Source: Apostichopus japonicus (taxonomy: Eukaryota > Echinodermata > Holothuroidea > Aspidochirotida > Stichopodidae). Taken from it: a stretch of DNA of 64,000 nucleotides. The number at the start of each line of letters is the position of its first letter. The stretch's first letter is position 1. The translations under genes and the position numbers were made by a program. Below the pieces are notes generated by a model. The model had not been told where the DNA came from. It saw only the letters and a program-made list of their open reading frames with translations, and made no database searches. The DNA lies in the NCBI RefSeq assembly GCF_037975245.1, contig NC_092569.1, positions 23,216,168 through 23,280,167 on the forward strand, given 5' to 3'. Below, piece after piece: positions 24,044 to 34,039 of this stretch.

Positions 24044-25101
24044 AATTATATTGTTTCCTTGTAGATATAAAAATCTTAGAGCATGTAAATGAAATAAGTG
24101 CATTTTCGCTTTAACTGTCTCGTCAAATTGTTTCTCTTTAGTGTAAAATTTCGAATGCAAAGATTGAGGTTATTCTCTGTTTAGAAAAAAACAACAATGC
24201 CTACATCAATTATTGTTTTGTCAACCAGGAAGGTTTAAGATTGATGAATGCAAGTAAGAACTGTAGAAGGAAGAGTAATCGTTGTAAAAACGTAAACACA
24301 ACTAAGTAAAATTTTTTTTTTTATCTTCTAGACTAAGCTTTTAATTTGCTTTTTGATTCATTATCATTCGAGCGTTGTCTGATGAGCCCTCGAAAGATTT
24401 ATGATTATTGATTATGTATAGTGGAATTAGGATATTTATCTGAATTCTGTTTAGTGCTTTCCCGTACCATGTTCTTATAACGGTACATAACCAATATATG
24501 TATAAGACTTTTAAATGAAATAAAACACTCAATGCCTTGGCGTTACATGTTTCCCCCTCCCCTCCCGTTGTTTGAGATAGAAATATGTGAGCTTGTTAGC
24601 GAAAACATTTTTTAAATGATCAACTTGAGAATAGATAAAAGCAAGGCGAGTGATTTGTGTCTATCATCAGCCCCCTCTCTGTCTTCTCATTTCAATTGGA
24701 ATACATTTTCTTTCTAATTTTAAATGACTTGAACCAATTTCAATAATTTCAATTTCAAGAACAAGATTGTTGCACCCATATAGTAACTGACATCTTTGCG
24801 TCCCCAAATCTATTCCACAGGCAATCACTTCTGGTTTTGTTCATTGCTGTATTCAAGTACACCCAATACGTTTTCCCAGTAATACTACTCAACATAAATG
24901 GGACACATACTTCACACTGACTCGGAAATATAATGAAAACCAGTTTTCAAAAAAGTTTGAAATATTTTTCAAAGCTTGATATCCAGAGGTCAATGATTCG
25001 AATCATTTTTAATCCATATACTTCTTTGCTCTATTCCATTTTTTAAAACAACAAAGTCACTTTCCTGTTATTGGTTACAAATATTATTTTTCTTCGGTTA
25101 G

Positions 25102-25147
25102 AGTGCTCAACAGACAAGTGATGGATCTTCTAATGGAAATATATTAG
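25102..25147 (+). pseudogene. FReD gene 2 exon 2 (linker)
   Basis: 46 nt encoding [15 protein letters not shown], phase 0 in and phase 1 out at GTGAGT. Same length and phases as gene 1 exon 2. Confidence 0.7.
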
Positions 25148-25584
25148 GTGAGTGATGCTTACCCATCTTGATTCCAAACATGTAATTAAAATTAAAATTA
25201 AACCCTTGTAACATTAGATTTATAACGTAGACAATACTTAAAAAATATACACATGAATTGGGGCGTGGTTTGCGGGGCTTCGTCTGAAGTATTGGTGGTC
25301 GAGAATGGAAGGTAATTTAAGGTGTTTTCGAGCATTCAAATTAAATTCAAATTAGTCGCCGTAACTTATGTCAGATATGTCTGTTGAAGTGTAAAGTACG
25401 TAGTGTTCCACCTTTTCACAGATATATTTTTTTCCTAAAGTCACATATTTTTTGCAAAGCTACGGATGTGAAGTCTTTCGAATAGGGGAATTAAGAACGT
25501 GTTGTGTGTTATATGCGTAACCCATTGAAAACGCAAAGTTAACAATGATGAGAACAACTATTTTTTTATTCCATCACATCATAG

Positions 25585-25757
25585 GTCAATCATCATTTTT
25601 CTTCTATCAACAATCGACTTATCCGAGAGATTGCAGAGAAGTTCAGGAGCAATGTTCATCCCATGACTCTTCCGGTGTCTTTATGATCAAACCAGATGGT
25701 TATCCCGATCCATTTGAGGTTTACTGTGATAACATCGACAGTTCCGGTGGATGGACG
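25585..25757 (+). pseudogene. FReD gene 2 exon 3 (N-terminal part of first FReD)
   Basis: 173 nt, open. [32 protein letters not shown] and GGWT. Intact and nearly identical to gene 1. Confidence 0.85.
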
Positions 25758-25954
25758 GTATGTCAAAAATTTTCAGACTGAAATGACATTGTTCACAGCA
25801 GCTGGAATAGTATTCATGATGTTAAAATACCGTTAACAATGTTTTATATGTATAAGTTACATATGGTAAAGAAAAATACATTTTATTTGTTGCTTGAAGA
25901 TTGAATGTGAGATCACTGGCTACAAAATCATTTCGGTAACGACTCTGTCAATAG

Positions 25955-26222
25955 GTAATACAAAGGCGCACCGACGGATCCATCGATTTCAGGCGCGACT
26001 GGGACAGCTACAAGTCTGGCTTCGGGTTTCTCTCTCATGAATTCTGGCTAGGCAACGAGAAGTTGTCTTTCTTGACCAACCAGAAGAAATACCAGCTGGT
26101 GATTGAGATAACAACATCAAGTGGTTACTTAATCCGAGTATCTTACAATCATTTCCGTGTAAGTGACGCCTTTAGTCACTTCAAGCTGGGCAACCTCAGC
26201 AATTATTCCGGAGAGAATACTG
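25955..26222 (+). pseudogene. FReD gene 2 exon 4 (middle part of first FReD)
   Basis: 268 nt, open, same phases as gene 1 exon 4. [16 protein letters not shown] ... [15 protein letters not shown] ... YSGENT. Confidence 0.85.
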
Positions 26223-26540
26223 GTGAGTTATCACTAATAAATTAGTTAACAACGCAATAACATACTCATATGACATAAAAGGCTTATATATATGTGAAAA
26301 TGTATTGTTTCGTGACGTCGTTAAACATTACATAATATGACATATATGCAGGGTCATCGGGGGGAATATCACTGACAATCCTCTCTGGCCCATTTGGTAC
26401 ATCCCTCTATCGTCAACCATCGTTTAAATACAAAAATACATCTGAACTTTACTTATCAAACACTTAATTCTTTTCATTGGATTATATACATTCCTAGTAA
26501 CATTAATGTAATAATAGTTCCAATTAATTTTATCTTACAG

Positions 26541-26751
26541 ATGCTTTAACATTCTGTCCCAGCAATATGGACATTGATAACTGCAGTACCGCGTGTCAAC
26601 GAACTTGTGAAGCCCCAGGAATCTGTCAGGATGAGGTCTGTACTGATGGTGAAGTCTGTTTTGTCCCGATGGATTCTTCATGAAGGGATCTCACTGTGTA
26701 GCTCCTAAACAATGTGGATGTTACGTATCAGAAGGGCAGACGATCGTAGCA
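26541..26751 (+). pseudogene. FReD gene 2 exon 5 (TIL-like cysteine-rich module, frameshifted)
   Basis: The exon opens CPSNMDIDNCSTACQRTC with further Cys residues, the spacing of a trypsin-inhibitor-like (TIL) domain as in zonadhesin/mucin-type proteins. One T is missing in the run at 26659-26662. After it, the +1 frame resumes the cysteine pattern (GSHCVAPKQCGCYV) to the GTAAGT donor. The exon is 211 nt; 212 would be needed for phase 0 into the next exon. Confidence 0.75.
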
Positions 26752-26944
26752 GTAAGTACAGGAGTCATCCATTAAAGAAATAATAAAAACGACTAATAAA
26801 CTTTAATGTAGAACTTGTACGTTACTAATATGTTATACATAACTTTAATCTCAATTTAAATAATTGCTACAAACTGGAGTAAGGGATGACTGCATATTGT
26901 GATATCAACACGTGTTAAACTATAACATACCATTTTTCTGACAG

Positions 26945-27256
26945 GAAGGTGACTTTTTTGTGAATTCTGGATGTACAAGAAAGGGTGTTTGTACGAACGG
27001 TGAGATCATCTGGGATGAAGGTTACGCATGCAGCCCTAAAGCGGAGTGTGGCGTACGGAATGAAATAAGACAATGCTATTGTGCTAATGGCTACAGAGGG
27101 GACGGTGTAAATTGCACGAGACCACCTAAAGATTGTCAAGAAATTTTTGAGGATGATAGTACCAGAAACAGCAGTATATACAGAATCAAACCGACCGGAT
27201 GGACAGGGTCAGCATTTGAGGTCTACTGTAACATGTCTGACGGAGGAGGATGGACG
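26945..27256 (+). pseudogene. FReD gene 2 exon 6 (TIL end, EGF-like module, start of second FReD)
   Basis: 312 nt, phase 0 both ends, open. EGDFFVNSGCTRKGVC completes the cysteine-rich unit; CYCANGYRGDGVNC is an EGF-like signature; then PPKDCQEIFEDD ... [17 protein letters not shown] starts the second FReD. The first two modules are absent from gene 1. Confidence 0.85.
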
Positions 27257-27687
27257 GTAAGTGTTATAGCCTACGATAGGCACGGGAATACATTACGAAC
27301 TATATAGTTCATTTCTAGAACTTGAAATGGAATGGATTTTTTCTGATGTAAGGCTTACTTTAATCGTTAACAGACTTTTCACCGATCTATGGCTTCTGTC
27401 GGATAATTTTAATATTATTTCACATGAGTTGTACCGCAATCTATTGCCATTTATGCATTTTTTGAATCCCATCGTGTTGAATCTTCACCTTCTGAGGAAT
27501 TCTGATTTCTTTTTTCATATATACTCATTGTATAGCCTAGGTTGAAAGTTTTTGCTAATCACATTACCATAAAGGTATTCCATTTCAAGAATACGAGATT
27601 TCAGAATTCCACATCCGAGAGGCCACCAATATTATGCAACTTTGTGTTACAAACTATAATTACGATATTTCCTTTGAAATCTTATAG

Positions 27688-27933
27688 GTGTTCCAACGAC
27701 GTGTCGATGGGAGTGAGGACTTCTACCTTGGATGGAACAGCTACAAAGAAGGATTTGGGAATTTAAGTTTTAATTTTTGGCTCCGAAATGATAAACTTTA
27801 TTACTTGACTAACCAAAAGAGATATGAAATAGATACGGAGCTCCATACTACGCCAAGTTTGACTTTTTTCGGATAAACGACGAAAGCGACAACTATCGGT
27901 TAACCGAGGTTGGAACGTATAGTGGAACTGCAG
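27688..27933 (+). pseudogene. FReD gene 2 exon 7 (middle of second FReD, 19-nt deletion)
   Basis: [20 protein letters not shown] ... LTNQKRYEI is open, then 19 nt present in gene 1 are missing at 27830/27831. This shifts frame and creates TAA at 27874-27876. The exon is 246 nt; gene 1's is 265, a difference of exactly 19. After the lesion the other frame still reads FReD-like sequence to the GTATGT donor. Confidence 0.85.
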
Positions 27934-29591
27934 GTATGTATAATTAACCATGAATTACTTTATAGGGACATTGCTGTTATTTATGCTAACCATATTTGTG
28001 TGAACGTCCATGTCTAGCAGTCAACCACTTCAAAGACAATTAAAAATTCTTAAACATGATTAAATTCAGATTATGGACAAAGATTTTGAATGAATATCGC
28101 CTATAATAGATTGATGCCAAACTCGATTAGGCGGCATAAATTTATTTTTTTTAAATAGGTTAATTTTAGTTCAAATCTACAATTATATAAAAATGTTATC
28201 CTCAAATCTTTGTAAATCTTTGATTTACATTACCTCTTTTTTGCTCATCACATACTGCTTTGGAAGTATTGAATTGTTTCCATCACTGCGTAATATCTAC
28301 CATCCAAACAATTATTAACAACTTAGTTAATTTAAGTATATGGATGCTTCCTCAGTACTGTCATTAATGAGTTGCTAAATGTCCGATCCACAATGACATA
28401 CATGTAATTATTTCTTATAAATCATCTGAAAGGCTATGAGTTATTCAATCATGCGGTCATCTATAATTAAATTTACACAAAGTGTGCAATACACTCGTTG
28501 GTTTTACTAACGACACCATTTTATTTTGTATCAGACACGTAAACATGTGCCGTTATTGATTAATCATGTTGCTACGGAAAGCAGCATAAGTTTATCTCAG
28601 TCTATACAGAAAGTAAAGATTCTAGCCTAACCAACCACCTTTCACCATAAGTGCAGCGACAGCCCTACGAAATAAAACATCCCTATGTTCTGCTTATCAA
28701 TTAATCTCTGAGTTAAACATTTCGATATTTGGATTCATTTACATTAACATCCCGTTGGACTCAACGTTCTGATAATTGTACATATTGAAGACGAGAATTA
28801 GAGCGAATGTGTCCTGACAGTCTGCATACGCCCCAGAAATTCCTAAAAAGCTCTAAGATGACGCAAACGAGAACAATAACATAACATAAATTCTTGAACG
28901 ATATTCATACTCCGGTACCCACTTGACATTATTTGACACGTAGATCAATGTAACAATTAACATTTCACATATCATGGATATATAACCCTTGAAGTGATAA
29001 TATTTTATTCATAGCCTCGATTCTTAGGTGTTATAATATAAGGCAAATACGAAAATACAGCAGATATGTAGAGTTACGTCTTTCTATCTTACTGATACAT
29101 TCTACGTAATTCAATGATTAAATTGAAAAACCCAAGTGAGGTCAACATATTTATTAGTAATCATTCATTTCTATTACAATGTTAAGTCAGCTCTTAATGA
29201 AAAACATTACAATAAGCAGAGGAATAATTTATCCTGAGTTAGTACAAGTGATAATTGGCAACAGACGTTACAACTTTAAAGTAAGAATATTGTTTACTCC
29301 TACGTCTGTGCTTCTCTTGTATTAATTCAAAAACAAATCACCGAACGCACTTTGTATCTGACGCATTTAATAACACAAATCAAAACAACAAATAGAATTA
29401 TATAATTGAATGACAGTCATAAGAAAGGATATGAATTCATGATGCAGTTTAACGTCGTACATTACTAAACTGAAAACAACGCCTCATTGTGAATCAACAC
29501 GAAACAAGATCCTTGCACGATAATATTCATTGCAATTACAATTGTTGAATGCATGATGTAAATATATATATATTGATCTTTTCTTCAACAG

Positions 29592-29848
29592 ATACCGGAG
29601 GACGAAGTACCCCTGATGGCTATGCACTTAGTTATCACCTGAATCAACAGTTTTCAACAAAGGACCGAGACAACGACGCTTATAGTAATAATTGTGCAAG
29701 TTATTATAAAGGTGCATGGTGGTACAATGATTGTTCTATTTACTCTAGTCTGAACAGTATCTACGGGAATTATTACTTTTATTAGTATTACCTTCCCGGA
29801 AGTAATTATTATCTCAAATTTACAGAGATGAAGATCCGCCCCATCTAG
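29592..29848 (+). pseudogene. FReD gene 2 exon 8 (C-terminal FReD subdomain, internal TAG)
   Basis: Phase 1 in. [35 protein letters not shown] and GAWWYNDC are intact. TAG at 29783-29785 replaces the Trp codon of gene 1 about 21 codons before the conserved end (EMKIRPI, TAG 29846-29848). The SNLNG motif is degraded. Confidence 0.85.
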
Positions 29849-29952
29849 AGATTGAAGCTGACGAAGGACGAAAACTGTTACATCGCTGATCAAAGAAATA
29901 AAAAAATACTTGAGAGATTCATTTAAGAACAATTGAATGTTTTTCATTTGAA

Positions 29953-29958
29953 AATAAA
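29953..29958 (+). other. Polyadenylation signal AATAAA, FReD gene 2
   Basis: AATAAA about 105 nt beyond the original stop codon, at the position matching gene 1. Confidence 0.55.
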
Positions 29959-30798
29959 AAGAACGACTTGGCTAATTTGTAATGGCACTTCTCGTATTCT
30001 TTCCAAGCTTACCTAATTTATCTAGTCTATTTTCCCGTTAAACGTACGATTGAATATAATGAAATAAAAAGAAACCGAAACATTCTCTTTGACGTCCAAA
30101 AATTAATTTGTTTGGGTAGTAGTTGGCTAACAAAACGCTATAACTTCCTGGGCTTCGTTCCCTGGATACCTATAGGCTCAAAAAAATTGGAACCTCTAAA
30201 AAATTTTTCTGTGCTTCCGTTAAACAGCTACAAGTAAGATGTCTGAGACCACTGCCGCTTCCGGGCCTAGAATACCTCCCACAGAAGTTAAAATTCATCT
30301 TTCTGATATGTGGTTTGGTTCTTAAAGTCGCTTAGAGAGAACAAAAGATATCTCAAATTCCAACTATTTCCGGGGACTTTGAACTTTATAAACGTGCTTT
30401 TTTGTACTTTCAAAATGTTCCAATATCATCCTTTTCCCAGTTACCCCTCCCGACCCCCAAATTGGCCGTCACTTTCTCTCACATTGAAAGAAAACAATTC
30501 TAACTGTCTTTACAATTTCATTCTTGCCTACCATTTCAATTAATATGAATGTTATTTATAAATTGTCTTAAAACGTTGCAATGCTCTATTCGATTCTTTA
30601 ACTTTATGTATTGCAAGGGGAATGTCTTAAACCGACTGCAACCCGACCACTACTTGAGTCGCGTGACTGCCTAAGTGTGACAAATTCCATTGAAGCTTTA
30701 AGATGACGTCATCGGCTTGACCTTTTTCGAACGCCGAGTGTTATCGAACTAGAACCAGTTGGTTGTTTTTCTTCAGGTTAGCGTGATTCTATCATTCT

Positions 30799-30802
30799 TT
30801 AT

Positions 30803-30833
<31 letters not shown>

Positions 30834-30850
30834 CATATACATATATATAA
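30799..30850. repeat. (TA)n / (TATACA)n microsatellite
   Basis: Simple TA run followed by ATACAT repeats, directly downstream (in tRNA orientation) of the tRNA-like sequence. Confidence 0.9.
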
Positions 30851-30899
30851 ATGAAAATCGTAATGAATTGGAAAATCAAGAACAGTGAAAAAACTTTCA

Positions 30900-30971
30900 G
30901 CCTCCACCGGGATTCGAACCACGGGCCTTACGCTCTGTACGCGGACACCCTAACCACTAGGCTATGGACGC
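30900..30971 (-). tRNA. tRNA-like sequence (tRNA-derived SINE head or tRNA pseudogene)
   Basis: On the minus strand, 72 nt start GCGTCCATAGCC and end TGGAGGC. An A-box-like TAGCCTAGTGG and a perfect B-box GGTTCGAATCC sit at tRNA spacing. The acceptor stem pairs except for one G-G mismatch, and the anticodon stem pairs in four of five positions around the loop GTACAGA (anticodon ACA). Mismatches and the odd anticodon argue against a functional tRNA. A short tail followed by simple repeats fits a SINE remnant. Confidence 0.6.
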
Positions 30972-31183
30972 TGATTGTATGTCCAGAGGTTCGAAACCGG
31001 TAAGGAAGGTCGTAATTCCACTGTAGGCGTTTGTCACCTGTATCGAATAATACTAGTTCTGTTTTTGGTGACATATTTTGCCTTACTCTAGAGATCAAAC
31101 ATGATGCTAACCAACTCGAAATCATTTTTGATTCCTAAAGCCGGATCTCGAAAGAGATACTTTGAACAGACTTTATGTTAATG

Positions 31184-31185
<2 letters not shown>

Positions 31186-31242
<57 letters not shown>
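31186..31242. repeat. (AT)n microsatellite
   Basis: Uninterrupted AT dinucleotide run of about 57 bp. Confidence 0.95.
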
Positions 31243-31243
<1 letters not shown>

Positions 31244-31640
31244 CGATTATTATGAAGTGTAAAGGGAATTCAGCACTCACACACCCTTGGGATTGAAACA
31301 AGTGACCTAAAAGGAAAAAAGTCTTGTGGTAATAATAAAAAAATCCACAAATTGATACTGCTTACAAACTATTGTTAATTAGCAGTGTCCGGGGGTTACA
31401 TCCCCGTGCCATTTCTAGGCGCCCAGAAAAATATACAGATACTCGGTAAAATATGGAAGCGCTCAGGAAAAAAAGGAATAAATGATGAACGACTGTTTAA
31501 ATTATCCATTCGACTTTTAATATTTCCCCGAACCTCACATGAACAAAACAAATAGGAAAATGAAAAGATCTGTCAAACAAACGTAATGAGCTTCAGTCCT
31601 ATTATTTAAATGAAACGCAATCAGCTATAGCTATATCGAT

Positions 31641-31668
31641 TATATATATACAATGTATATGCATATAC

Positions 31669-31735
<67 letters not shown>

Positions 31736-31853
31736 GTATATGCATATACATTTATATATATATATATGCATATACATTTATATATATATATATATATACA
31801 ATGTATATGCATATACATTTATATATATATATATATATATATGCATATTCATT

Positions 31854-31897
<44 letters not shown>

Positions 31898-31899
31898 TG
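31641..31899. repeat. Long (AT)n microsatellite with interspersed ATGCATATACATTT units
   Basis: About 260 bp of AT repeats broken at irregular spacing by the motif AATGTATATGCATATACATT, itself nearly palindromic. All open frames here (Tyr-Ile repeats) are artefacts. Confidence 0.95.
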
Positions 31900-32171
31900 T
31901 CGGACTTGTGATTCATGAATATGCATTGTTCAACCTTTGCTAAATTATTTGCATTTTCTTATAAACGAAGCCATTGAAATCTACAATCTGAGAACAGTGT
32001 AATTTACATTGTTTTTTAATTCATTCCCCGTAACAAACTAGCCTAATAATACCTTAGACAGCTTCTAGCAGAGTCCTGGGTTAAGTTTGGTACAAGGAGC
32101 AATTATCTACGTACGGGAAAACATACCGTTGCAACATTTTGAATGCAGCCTTTCTTCAGGGAGGGGTTTGA

Positions 32172-32193
32172 GAGGGGAGGGGAGGGGAGGGGA
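32172..32193 (+). repeat. G-quadruplex-type G4 tract
   Basis: Four GGGG runs separated by single A residues, matching the G-quadruplex pattern with one-base loops. Confidence 0.7.
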
Positions 32194-33525
32194 CAAGTTA
32201 GGATAAAATTGGATCATAGCTTGACCCTCCTTTGACATTGTATCTGAAGTTTGTTACCTTTATACCAAAGTATCTTTCCTTAACTGTGGCTTGAACAGTA
32301 TTCAAGGCTAAAGGGACGTGAACAAATTTGGATTCAGCATAGCTTCTTTTGTTTTTTAAATCCTTTCCTGCGTGGGACTGATCTTAAAAACAAAGCTATT
32401 GGAATAAATACAACCCAGTTGAAGAGTCTTATCTTTTCTTTTGTATGACTCATGAGTCTTATCATAATACACGTCAATGGTATTTAGAGACTAATAACAC
32501 AATACCTGAATTATGAATACGAGCAGCGAACCGTAACAATAATTGGCAATACAAACCTTAACCGTTAAGGACATGTATATTTAAGCCATGGCAGGTGTAC
32601 AATGATTACGACGTTACATTCTGTATTTATTATCATAGTATAATTCTGTCAACTGTTTCAATATAAACAGTACCGAAGTGTGAAGGAGAGTGGGGGGTGG
32701 GGGTGTGGTTGGTGAATAAGACTGAAATGCAGCTGACAATTAGTTATGACTAAAATAAATTCTACTAAGCACAATTAGAGGGCTGCTTTAATGTAACCCA
32801 TGTAAATAAAATTGCGCCAAATAATAATATCAAAACAACCGAAGCCAACTTGATGATCGAAAACTATTTTCTTGATAGCAAAGTAAATTCCGAAAATGCT
32901 CCCTCCCCCACTCCTTAAATATCCATACAAATGTCTCTCCCCCACCCCCAACCCACCCCGCCCCTTCCTCCCCTTCCTTCGTCCCTCGTCGTCATCGCGT
33001 ATTGATTACTAATACCAACAAAAATGTAGCCATCATTAATATTCATGAGGATAGTAACATAACTATTTTTGTTTTACTATAGGCTATGGTAATCCTTGGT
33101 ATATGTTTAGACTTCTTTCATGTGTACAAGTAGAACGGGCGTTGTCACTTTAGGGACCAAACCGTAACCTATGTTTGTATATACCCATTGAAAATCGGTG
33201 ACGAGATTTTAGATTCAGTTGTTCTTTACTTAATAACAAAATAGTGTGCAAACAATGACCCGTTATAGCGAAGAGTATCCTAATCCATTGAACCGTACAG
33301 AGGGTAATTTTGACACGTTGGGTTATGAAAGGGGAACTATACACAACCTAACCACTGTGCTGACTGTCTGGCGTGTAGGTACATGTGTAACACTGGCTAG
33401 ACGAGGTATGGAAATATTATAGTCTGAATTATAGAACACTGGGTTCGTAATGTGTACGGATATCACACAGATTTAATTCCATCAGTGCATATTTACCCTG
33501 GGATTTAAAAATTTCGTCGTCAGAA

Positions 33526-34039
33526 ATGGAAGGATTCTACTATCTACGTTTTACCTTTGAGGGACTGCAGGATAGCCTAGTTCCTGTTTGTTTATTAGTG
33601 ATATTGTTTACTCCACAGATTAGCCTTACTCAGGATTCCACGACACAAACAGTCCTACGTACGGGAAGAACTACGCGAATGCTTAATTCTGAAAAATCTA
33701 CAACTTTCCGATCCGATGTCACAAATAAGATTATCACTGACGTTATGGAAACTAGATCACCTAGTATGTTAAGCGGTCCCCAACGAGAGATAAAAACTAC
33801 GGTGGGTACTTCAATGCAACCTACCTCGGGGAGTGATGGTGAGGATAACTCTGTGATTGTTACAGCACAGACAATGCCACCACCCATGGAAGACGCCCTA
33901 ACGGAGTTAGTCACAGAATTAGTTAATATTTCGTTCACAGATATTCTGATGGAAACTGTTATTGTCACCGATAGATTGGAAACAGATATAGTTACCGAGC
34001 TTAATAATAATTCAGTAACAGATTTAACCACGGAGAAAG
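33526..34039 (+). CDS. Lectin–mucin gene exon 1 (signal peptide and Ser/Thr-rich stalk)
   Basis: Starts at ATG 33526 (MEGFYYLRF...). A hydrophobic core is followed by a low-complexity extracellular segment with repeated T-E-L-V and V-T-D units and N-glycosylation sites (NIS, NNNSVT). Ends phase 1 at donor GTAAAG. Confidence 0.8.

Larger units (their letters stand above)
19389..29848 (+). pseudogene. FReD gene 2, fibrinogen-related gene with TIL/EGF linker, disabled
   Basis: Eight exons with conserved boundaries: 19389-19466, 25102-25147, 25585-25757, 25955-26222, 26541-26751, 26945-27256, 27688-27933 and 29592-29848. The order is signal peptide, linker, FReD N-terminal and middle parts, a TIL-type cysteine-rich module, a cysteine-rich/EGF-like module, FReD N-terminal and middle parts again, and one C-terminal subdomain. 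Lesions seen are: a 1-nt loss in a T run at 26659-26662 giving TGA at 26681; a 19-nt loss at 27830/27831 relative to gene 1 giving TAA at 27874; and a TAG at 29783-29785 where gene 1 has TGG. The phases of flanking exons agree with the undeleted lengths, which supports real or base-call deletions rather than wrong exon calls. Skipping exons 5-7 would bypass the first two lesions but not the terminal TAG, which removes about 21 residues. Calling it a pseudogene is inference. Confidence 0.8.
17655..30070 (+). repeat. Tandem segmental duplication, unit B
   Basis: Collinear second copy of 5060-16870. All exons and most intron sequence align by eye, with frequent substitutions and small indels. 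Private features are the LINE insertion at 23509-24043, a two-copy rather than three-copy intronic repeat, and a retained or gained TIL/EGF linker. Contains FReD gene 2. Confidence 0.85.
30071..33525. other. Intergenic region between FReD gene 2 and the lectin gene
   Basis: No exon chain is supported. It contains the tRNA-like sequence at 30900-30971, (TA)n arrays at 30799-30850, 31186-31242 and 31641-31899, a G-rich tract near 32172 and CT-rich runs near 32930-32990. The lectin promoter should lie near its 3' end, but no convincing TATA element is visible. Confidence 0.5.

Noticed and set aside
30900..30971. Functional tRNA gene
   Set aside because: Acceptor and anticodon stem mismatches and an ACA anticodon make a functional tRNA unlikely; kept only as tRNA-derived.
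31621..31943. Tyr-Ile repeat open frames
   Set aside because: Translations of an (AT)n microsatellite.
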